DNA of 64,000 nt from Tipula vernalis (Eukaryota; Arthropoda; Insecta; Diptera; Tipulidae): assembly GCA_958295665.1 (NCBI GenBank), contig OY282559.1, forward strand, positions 258,794,245 to 258,858,244, in the 5' to 3' direction. How positions within the stretch are numbered: the stretch's first letter is position 1; every line of letters begins with the position of its first letter. The notes below the pieces were generated by a model. That model saw only the letters and a program-made list of their open reading frames with translations, did no database searches and was not told the DNA's origin. The translations under genes and the position numbers were made by a program. Positions 56,353-64,000 of the stretch are shown one piece after another.

Positions 56353-57099
56353 AATTTATATATTATAATAAATGTAATATTGTAATTTATACATGTAATA
56401 AAAATAAAAAGTATTCTTAAAAAAAATATATTTTTAATTAAAGCTAGATTTAAATTCAAAAGTGAAATTTTGGCGCCAAAATTTATACCACAAATTTGTC
56501 GTACCATAACCTAACTTTTTTTGTCATCATTTTCCGAGTTTTTTGGCCAACTTTCATAGGAAATCTTATAATAAGTCGGACATTAATTCGGAAAAGAATC
56601 GGAGATGAAATCAGCGAAATGTCAGAAAAATACAAAAATTTTCGGATATAAAAATACTTGGGAGGTCAAAATAAAGTAAGAAACTGTTGTTAAAACAAAG
56701 TAAAAAGGTTTAGCATTGTGAATACCTTGTTAATAATTCATCGACCTTAACGGTGTTTACTGAAACTGAAAAAGGATTTTATGGCATTGATGATAGTATT
56801 GGAGCGAATTCCCATGGCTTCACTTATAGGGGTTTGTTACGACAATCAAAACTTTGCGAATTCTTAACCGATTTTAATTCAGTTTGTTGATATTTATAAA
56901 GTTAAAAAGTACGCAGGTCATGACGGGATTTTAAATTTATTAAAAATAATAAAATTATAAATAAAAAATTAGGCTCTGAGAGAAAATTCTCTAAACAGAG
57001 CGTGCGCCTTTTTGAAATTATGTCAATAATATGAATAATTATATGAATTTTAATATTAGATTTAAGGCCTTATGCTACTGTAATTTTTTTATTTTTTAT
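56353..57099. other. AT-rich non-coding stretch
   Basis: No continuation of the cullin sequence is seen here. Nothing else recognised. Confidence 0.55.
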
Positions 57100-57790
57100 T
57101 TAAAAAAAAACGAAAGGAGTTTCAATCATAAAATTGGCCATACAAATATTATGACTAAAACTATGTTTAAAAAGGAACTTCAGTCTAAAAAACAGGGTTC
57201 AGTCAGAAAACATAGTTTGACTGAAAAGCCCTTTGGTTATTTGGACTGAACAACCTTCTTGAAAGGTATTTTAGTAACAAATTTTGAGACTGAAATACCT
57301 ATCGGTTGGTTTGTTAGACTAAAATGCCTTTTCAGTAGGTAGTTCAATAAAAAAATTAAAAAGACATTCAAGTCAAAACTTTTTTGACTGGAATTCGTTT
57401 TGGATTTGTAACTGAAATTCTTTTTGAAAACGAGATTCAGTCAAACAACTAAAAAGGAGTTGCAGGCAAAATTGTTCCCCAGGAATTCAAACAAAAACCA
57501 TTCAGCCAAAAAACGAAAAGAATTTCAGTCATAAAATTTCCCATACAAATATTATAACTAAAACTCCGTTTTAAAGGAACTTCAATCGGTCAGAAAACAA
57601 TCTGACTCAAATTCCTCTTGTGTATTTGGACTGAACAACCTTCTTGAAAGGTACTTCAATCTCAAATTTTTGGTCTGGAACAAATTCAATTAAAGCCTTT
57701 TAAGTTGTTTGATTGAACTTTGTTCTGAAAAGGCATTTTTGTCTAAATATTTAAACTAAAACTCATTTCTGTTTTTGACTGAAATGTTTT
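57100..57790. repeat. Satellite-like tandem repeat, ~403-bp unit with ~25-bp sub-repeats
   Basis: The block CGAAAGGAGTTTCAATCATA (57111) recurs as CGAAAAGAATTTCAGTCATA (57514). The following CCATACAAATATTAT and GGACTGAACAACCTTCTTGAAAGGTA (split) recur at the same spacing, giving a period of about 403 bp and about 1.7 copies. Within each unit a degenerate motif around GACTGAAATNCCTTTT is repeated many times on both strands. Related copies occur at 62880-63100 and, inverted, at 63290-63440. Confidence 0.8.
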
Positions 57791-58998
57791 TGAATGGTAT
57801 TCCCAGAGCCTTTATTGCCAGAAGAACTTGCAATTGTTTCAAGTTGTTTCAAGCCATGTATTTTTATACAGATTTCCAAATAAGAAGAGCGAAAGTATTG
57901 AATGCTTTAATTTGGCTAGTCCGACGTAACTATTAACATGACCACAGTCGGTTTGATGCCTATTGACGGAATACCTCAAATTATTTGAGGTATTAGAAAA
58001 AGGTTCAGTTTCTGCTGAAGTTATAAGAGAAGATCAAGTAACGAAACGCAAGACTCAACGCTTACAATGGAATAATTTCCTCCAGCTATGGCGAGCTTAA
58101 ACAGATTGTCAAGTAATTGCCTCAGAGCATATGCTTTCCTCACATATATCACAAAGTATGCTTCAAAGTGCGAGCCGAGTTCAGAAAACTTTAAAGAACT
58201 TTTCAATCTTTTATTAAGCTGTTTATTTCGAGCAGGATGAAGAAAAATTAGTTGCTGCTCTTGTAGCTCGTTACGTTAATTAAAACCCTCTATCATTGCT
58301 TGAATTCGCTCGCAAGTTTTCAGCAAAAAAAATTATCCCAAAAGTTATGTTTGGTAAAACCTTTGAAATTGATAAAATTTATTGTTAACAAAAATTCATT
58401 TGCAATGTTCCATGGAAATATGAGGTGAATCTCTTAAAGAAGCATAGCACTTGGTAAGAATCTTTTTTGCAGTTTATCTTGACATATGGGAATTACTTCA
58501 TGCAGCTGCTCAGTTAAACATGTAATCTTTAATTTAGTTGAACTGATAGATATTTTCATACTGTGAAATGGCAAAAGATTTTTACAAATTTAAGAAGTGA
58601 TTACTAAATTATTTTAATCAATTTTTTTAATAATTTAGATATAGTTTTAGAATAAAGTGACGTTTAAAACCCCATGTAACCACCAACCCAAAATTTCAGT
58701 TAGATCACTTTGAGTTAAAACTCAGACAATCACTTTGGGGTTTAACATGTATCTTTTCTTTAGTAGGAATCATCTAGATGTAGTACATGCATCCACTGAT
58801 AATGATAGAGGCCTGTGTGCTAACCTTATCTGTGTTAGAGAGCACAGGTGATCTTAAGACAAAATTTATTCACAGCTGCTAATTTGTACAATAAAACAAT
58901 CAGAAAAGTAATAGATATTGCCCAATTCATTCGTCAATATGATTTGGCTGGAATTTTCGTCTTCTGGGTAGGTAGCTATTCCTGTTTGCAGGAGTTTT
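57791..58998. other. Non-coding stretch
   Basis: A short plus frame at about 58230 (EQDEEKLVAALVARYVN) is faintly transposase-like but too short to call. Nothing else recognised. Confidence 0.5.
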
Positions 58999-59425
58999 TC
59001 AGATGGTCGAATGTTTCAAGCACGCGTTTGTTTCATCGGCTGGCGTCGATCGTGGAATCGCAGGTAACGTTTGATGAAAATCGCCCGATAATAATAGCAA
59101 GGCACCTCCCATTAGACTTGTGTTTTCTCTTAAGTCTTGGAGCGTTCTATTCAGTGCTAACTCAGTACTTCGAAGGACTTTCTGTATGTCATTGTGCATT
59201 CGCCCCATATGATGGCCTTGCACTGTTTTAATATTTGTCCACAGGCCGGCGATCTTGCGATGTCACATACTGGGAATTCATGTTCAGCGATATTTAATGG
59301 TAATTTTAGTTGAGAGTACGCTGTTTATCCGCCATCCATAAGTATAGCCGCTATTCCCGATTATGTCAATTCGAATGCTATTTCCTTGTTTGCGATTATG
59401 TCATAGGCCTGTTTTCACTCAGAAT
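58999..59425 (-). pseudogene. Helitron helicase (Pif1-like) fragment
   Basis: The minus frames give KQAYDIIANKEIAFELT (about 59415), SGIAAILMDGG-stop-TAYSQLKLPLNI (about 59350) and CKAIIWGECTM (about 59220). The last corresponds to the Walker B region, which normally reads LIIWDECTM. LNRTLQDLRENTSLMGGALL and LLSGDFHQTLPAIPRSTPAD (about 59090, motif III) follow. These are the helicase motifs of insect Helitron RepHel proteins, which drive rolling-circle transposition. Walker B Asp reads Gly here. The Rep nuclease and helicase motifs I and IV-VI were not found. Confidence 0.82.
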
Positions 59426-61949
59426 TAGTAATGGTTAATTATGTTGGATGTAGCATCACAACTCGTCGTGGTGGCTGGACTCCCACTTCGTATATTTTTG
59501 AGCAGACCATTGTTCATTACAATTTCCTACAGAAGAAAAGTCTTATCAAAATACTATTAAACACAGGAGCAGCGTCAGCGTAACTTTAAAAACAAACTGC
59601 CGAACTTGTGAAAGCATATCAGTAACTCTTTAGTTTATTTTTATATACCTTTCTTTTTACAGACTCCTAACAGATTTTACGGCTTGTGTTTCTTTTGGTT
59701 TTCTAGAGCTTCCTATTTTACCCGTTGTACGCGATCGTGTTTCACTCACCGTCGTTTTTACCCTATCGAAGATAGGTTTGAAGCAGGTCGTTGTATAAAT
59801 CTCGCTTGACTCGAAAAATCCCACCGAACGATCATGAAACCTTAGAATACCATCTCAGTTACCACTACTTGTTGTGTAGGACCGACTAAATGGTTTAATT
59901 GTTTGGTTGATGATTGACGATCCGCATCCGTAGAAAGGTAAACTATTAAAAATGCCAACAAAAGCAAAAATGGCCGATTTAAGATCGGCACGTGAAATCG
60001 ACATATGTAATTGGCACATCATGCAGTCGTTGCGAAAACTATGCTAATTTCAAAAACTATATAAATTTAAATATTATTGACTATTATGTCTATTAGTTAC
60101 AAAAACCCCCAATTCCATTTTTACTAAAAGAAAACTTAACGATGCTCGCTTCTTAATGGAAAAGAAACTATGGAATTTTCAAAAGCATTTTACAACTTTG
60201 TATTAACTACATGTATAAATAAATAAATGTGCTTAAATATAAATATAAATCGTGTTTAATCTAATTATCTGTTATCTGGATCCACCATCAACTACGCTCT
60301 GCTAATAAATAGATTCATCCCAACCTGCTGTAATATGAAGCCACCGACAAGAAACGACCAGAAGAAAGATAATTCTATACCATTTACAAAAAGCTTTCAA
60401 TATTTTAAATATTTCCAAATACCGTCTTACTGGGGGGTGTGCAAGCGGTTTTATGAACAATGTTCTCTTTCGGCTGAGACTTGCGGAGGTGATCGCAGCA
60501 GCGGCAAATACTGCCTAAAAAAAGCAACTGTTAAATACTATTCACTATTGCCGGTCGAAAAATGATGGTCGCCAGTATTTGGCAGGCGATTTTTGTCAAT
60601 AAACAAAATGTACCGCATGTTTATCGCCAATAATTCTCTCGAATTAGATGTGAAACCGAGTTATTTTCGTAAAATTTTTTATACGTGTTTTAATCTAGGG
60701 TTCAAATCACCATCGTCCGTCACTTGTCTTATGTATTTCGAACAATTACTGCTGCTACTGACCTAACATTAAAATCAGAAGAACATGGTTCTTCTAAAAG
60801 TTCCAGGTAGCCTACTTCTATAGGCAGTTATATCTCTACAATTTTGGAGTTGTGCAAGGCTCGTCAATTGCCAGTCTTAATAAAGACAATGTGTTTTTCT
60901 TTTTGTACGTTTGGCTGCAAAACGAATATAGACAAGGATCCAATGGAATTGCTTCGGCATTATACCACCGACTATGTTCAAATAATTTCGAAGGAATTTT
61001 AGTCGTGCGACTTATCTGTGTTGGTTGTGGCGCCTGAAATAAAAATTTTGCCGTTATGGGGCAGCTCTCGTTTTGGTTCGGGGGAATCGCACCGATACAT
61101 GTTTGGGAAGTTCAAATTATATTTCCAATTCCCGGCCAGTCGTATATTCCCCCGGATATAGTATTTGCCCAGCTGGAGAAGAAGGTGTAATCAAAGGAGC
61201 ACACAATAGCACGAAATGAGTATTTGGACATATTTGCGGAAAATGGACAAGTAATCCGGCTTGGATCAAATATATGCAAAGTGCAGGATTGAAAAACTGC
61301 ATCGGTTTCATGCATTAAGGCACCAGGTCAGTCGCATTTTCAATTTAATAAGGCCAAAAGGTTCATCATTAAAAAAAAACCATGATAAATTTAATTTGTA
61401 TACGTGGAGAAATTTCATACCGATCAGATCTCGGGGTTGCTAAATCAATGGTAGAAAAAGGGAAAACTATTAGATTAATTAGAATTCCTAATTTCTTCGC
61501 GTATTGTTGGTACCTGTAGCTGTAGGTCTCTGTGAATAATATCGTTTGACACGAAACATGGTGCATCTATACTATGATTCTTAGAAATTTAGACAGGAAC
61601 CGCTGAAGAATGTTCCAGTTGTAGTTGCTGGCCGTTTCAGGTAGTTTGAATTATCATTTTGCAGAACAGTAGTTTATTTTCAATCGAAAAACTTGGCTTC
61701 CTGCATATGCGCCAAACCTTTTTGTCAGTTTCATCCCCAATTGCTTTCTTTTTGTCCATATATGTCAGTTTGGGGTAAATCCTGATTATTCATTTCTATT
61801 GTTCCATGTACACCGCTTTGCATTGTACTTGTTAATTCGCCATTTTTCATCCGGACTTGAATACTGTTAATATTCTACTATAAAACTTTTGTCGCAAATA
61901 TTGCGCAGTTACTTGATTGCTTATAGTTACAGGTACTTCTGCGGTATAT
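59426..61949. other. Stretch without recognisable genes
   Basis: An ILLNTGAASA block (about 59548, plus) recalls an aspartic protease active site with Asn for Asp, and a short ATG frame lies at 59951 (MPTKAKMADLRSAREIDIC). Neither is enough for a call. The sequence is less AT-rich than its surroundings and probably consists of decayed transposons. Confidence 0.45.
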
Positions 61950-62560
61950 CGGGCCCTTTAGTATACCGGATTTAATTGGACGGCCATTTGTTTACGCACC
62001 TTGATTTTTATAAAAAAAATACGAGTACAATTTTAGTATAAACTTATATGGGACTGTATGACGTAACTTCTTCTGGAGGCTTGCCTGGTTTTAGTATTAA
62101 TATTTTTTGTAAAATCTTCCACTATATAAGGACATATCTAGTTCTAATTATTGCATTGAAAAAGTAGGTTAGAAATCGAATACCCTTATCGGGCAACTCT
62201 TGCCAAACTTTTCCTGTGAACAGATCATATCCCGGCGTCTTTTTACAATTTATAACTCTCAAAAAATCCGTGATTATAAGATTCATTTGCAATGGCGATT
62301 CCAAATAGCTAACGTAGGTATGGTTGAAATACTCAGTATTTCCTTCATTATTTCTCGCCCAGTGACCATCAATTTTACGTAACGGCGGAATATGTTGTTG
62401 TTGTTGTTTCAGCTTCTTAGTCGCTTTCCACAGTGAAAAATTTGTGTTTTCTGACTGTAATTTTTTTCATTGAGCAGCGGTTCTTTTAACTGTTCTTTAA
62501 CTGTCAAAGCAAGTCGTCAATGCTTTCCCTTAAATTCGGTAAAAGTGGAGACCATGTGTT
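61950..62560 (-). pseudogene. Jockey-type LINE RT N-terminal scrap
   Basis: On the minus strand LESPLQMNLIITDFLRVI and CKKTPGYDLFTGKVWQELPD (about 62240) are followed by FLTYFFNAIIRTRYV. After a shift ILILKPGKPPEEVTSYSPI (about 62090) appears. Active jockey RTs read KKAPGYDLI...LP.KG...L..IFNAILR.GYFP and I.KPGK....SYRPISLL in this order. The catalytic YxDD part is not present. Upstream (62400-62560) the decayed W...LK......PPLR-type segment fits the same element. Confidence 0.75.
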
Positions 62561-62879
62561 CCAGTTAGGATAAACGTTGTTTTACAGTGTAGGTAAACTC
62601 GGCAGTCTAGGAATTGGTTTCTTTCTTGGGCAGCCACAGATAAAAAGGGCTGCCTTTAATTTGAAATTAGTCAATTTGTCACTATAAAATGTATAAATAG
62701 GTGTCTATTTAAGTTAGCGAACTCAATGATAAAAACTAATTTTATGGTGATTTGGATGGCTGGTGACTTAGAACAAAATGCATTATTGTTGTAAAGCATT
62801 TTGCCTGTACATTATATTTACAAAATCAATAATAATGCCACAATTCGATAGTGTCGAAAGGTTTTGAGAATACCAATCA

Positions 62880-63100
62880 AAAACATTTCAGTTAAAAAAA
62901 GAAAGAGTTGCGGTCTAAAATTAGAAGGTAATTTGGTCAAAATAGTTTCAGACTAAAACGCTTTGTTAGAAGGTCGTTCAAAACATTTTCACTGTAAAAT
63001 TCTTTTTAGATTTTTAACTGAAATTCCTTTTGAAAAGCAGGTTCAAAAGGCTAAAAAGGAATTTCAGGCAAAATTATTGTATACAGTAAAATAAATATTA
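62880..63100. repeat. Dispersed copy of the 57.1-kb satellite unit
   Basis: TTTAACTGAAATTCCTTTTGAAAA (in two pieces) and AAAAAGGAATTTCAGGCAAAATT match GTAACTGAAATTCTTTTTGA and AAAAAGGAGTTGCAGGCAAA at 57405-57470, in the same order and spacing. Confidence 0.7.
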
Positions 63101-63289
63101 TGCTTTGTCAATACTGCTGGTGCGTCAGAAATGAGTTTAAAATATTCTGGATAAAGGCGACTTCCATTCTAGTTATAAAATTAAAATTTCCCTTTTCCAG
63201 AATATTTTAAAATTAAATCTTTTCTAAGTGGAAATTATTCCATTTTTTCTGGATATTACATCCTTTTAAAACAGACATGGCAAAAGGTG

Positions 63290-63440
63290 GGCCTCCTTGA
63301 GGGCTAGATATTCCAAGGCATTTCCCTCTAAAAACCGAACCAACCAAAATGTAATACAGCCCAAAAAATGTTCACTTAAGTACCTTTCAAAAAGGCTTTT
63401 CAATCCAAATGTTTCCTGACCGAAAACCAATTTTTTTAGG
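63290..63440. repeat. Inverted relative of the satellite unit
   Basis: Read on the minus strand, GATTGAAAAGCCTTTTTGAA and AGGTACTTAAGTGAAC resemble the GACTGAAAAGCCC and TTGAAAGGTACTTCAATC parts of the satellite. Confidence 0.45.
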
Positions 63441-63607
63441 TGAAGTTGCCAAGGTATAATTTGTAGTTGCTCGAATATAAACCTGTGGAGGTTAAACGAA
63501 TTTATCAATATTTAAATGAAATACACTTATAGATTTATTAATTATTTATTAAGTTTTTAATTACACGCCTTTCCTTATTCGTGATTATTTCTAATCTGTC
63601 AGTCTAT

Positions 63608-64000
63608 CTAATAATTTTTACACTGACCTAAAATGGTTCTCCCAATCAACCAAAAATGGTTAGTACCCTGTTTCGGTGTGACTATGGTACGTTCAAACTT
63701 GGTGACTTTGGGCGATTTCTGCAGGCTCTGTGGTGGTTCTAGATCCTGTGGTGATCCTTGCGGATTTTGTGGCAGCTCTGGATTAGGTAGTGATGGTTGA
63801 ACTAGCTGATCGTCCTTCAAAATATGCGCTGGCTTCAGTCGATCCACTGAAACTTTTGTTTCTCGACCCTTTGTTTCCGGTACGAAGTATTTGTCATGTC
63901 GTTCCTTGACGAGGTATGGGCCATTGTATGCGGGTGACAAAGGTGGTCGGACCGCGTCATTTCGTACTAAAATGAACTCAGTTTGGGGAAGCGTTGGGTG
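63608..64000 (-). CDS. Gypsy (CsRn1-like) integrase C-terminus, partial
   Basis: The minus frame enters from the right edge with EFILVRNDAVRPPLSPAYNG then PYLVKERHDKYFVPETKGRE and VSVDRLKPAHI. This is the GPY/F-like module at the end of Ty3/gypsy integrases, in the wording used by CsRn1/Kabuki elements. A Pro/Gln-rich tail (PQNPQGSPQDLEPPQSLQ) precedes the stop at 63608. The 131 visible codons have no stop, so this may be the better-preserved end of an element lying mainly outside the window. It could be the same family as the relic at 2.5-8.1 kb. Confidence 0.82.
   Translation of the reverse strand, partial: HPTLPQTEFILVRNDAVRPPLSPAYNGPYLVKERHDKYFVPETKGRETKVSVDRLKPAHILKDDQLVQPSLPNPELPQNPQGSPQDLEPPQSLQKSPKVTKFERTIVTPKQGTNHFWLIGRTILGQCKNY

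Larger units (their letters stand above)
62561..63607. other. Non-coding stretch with satellite-related repeats
   Basis: No gene. 62880-63100 repeats the second half of the 57.1-kb satellite unit, and 63290-63440 carries an inverted relative. Confidence 0.5.

Noticed and set aside
58230..58350. Plus frame EQDEEKLVAALVARYVN followed by LLEFARKFSAKK
   Set aside because: Faintly like a transposase helix-turn-helix, but too short and stop-interrupted to name.
59540..59600. ILLNTGAASA as a retroviral-type protease
   Set aside because: The catalytic Asp is Asn and no flanking gag or RT in that orientation supports it.
60335..61443. Several short frames (60335, 60852, 61117 minus, 61261)
   Set aside because: No known domain in any frame and no splice structure.

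Overview
The window is AT-rich eukaryotic DNA, almost certainly insect and perhaps dipteran. The evidence is the set of relics it carries: a copia element with a Drosophila-copia-like tRNA-iMet primer site, jockey-type LINEs, piggyBac, mariner, BEL/Pao with an insect F-like envelope, and Helitron. There are no operons, no CRISPR array, and no rRNA or tRNA gene that I could recognise. Most of the sequence is a graveyard of nested, frameshifted transposable elements with long AT-rich spacers. Only a few short stretches look like host coding exons.

Layout: 1.2 kb palindrome; 1.4-2.5 kb LINE reverse transcriptase relic; 2.5-8.1 kb gypsy element of CsRn1/Kabuki type, broken by a long-TIR mariner (3.91-4.83 kb) and by an A-tailed insertion with target duplication (5.50-5.99 kb); 10.5-12.0 kb piggyBac transposase relic (minus); 12.3-12.8 kb THAP-domain relic; 13.4-14.5 kb hairpins and a tandem repeat; 14.6-17.5 kb jockey LINE (minus); 17.8 kb LINE RNase H scrap interrupted by a complete copia element (17.96-22.67 kb, both LTRs and TSD); 23.1 kb piggyBac-type MITE; 23.7-24.3 kb Harbinger relic (minus); 25.2-29.7 kb gypsy element with two short LTRs and TSD; 31.0-34.0 kb LINE (minus), split by a foldback element at 33.4 kb; 35.4-36.5 kb two phase-matched exons of an unrecognised host gene (minus); 37.9 kb long hairpin; 39.1-43.7 kb mag-type gypsy with a MITE inside its integrase; 44.4-48.6 kb several MITEs; 49.0-51.0 kb BEL/Pao pol joined to an F-like env relic; 51.0-51.4 kb Tc1 tail; 51.7-52.8 kb two more inverted-repeat elements; 53.3-56.3 kb orphan exons and a damaged cullin-2 fragment (plus); 57.1-57.8 kb tandem satellite; 59.0-59.4 kb Helitron helicase relic (minus); 62.0-62.6 kb jockey RT scrap (minus); 62.9-63.4 kb satellite-related repeats; 63.6-64.0 kb gypsy integrase C-terminus running off the window.

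None of the autonomous elements looks intact: each has frameshifts, stops or lost domains. The elements are nested (mariner, MITEs and a foldback inside retroelements; copia inside a LINE), so relative ages can be read from the insertions. I found no convincing new multi-gene system. The most interesting items are the cullin-2 fragment with an intron but with coding lesions, the phase-matched host exons, the Pao-integrase/envelope junction, the copia LTRs with non-TG/CA ends, the foldback element with TTTCCTCG repeats, and the 0.4-kb satellite family.
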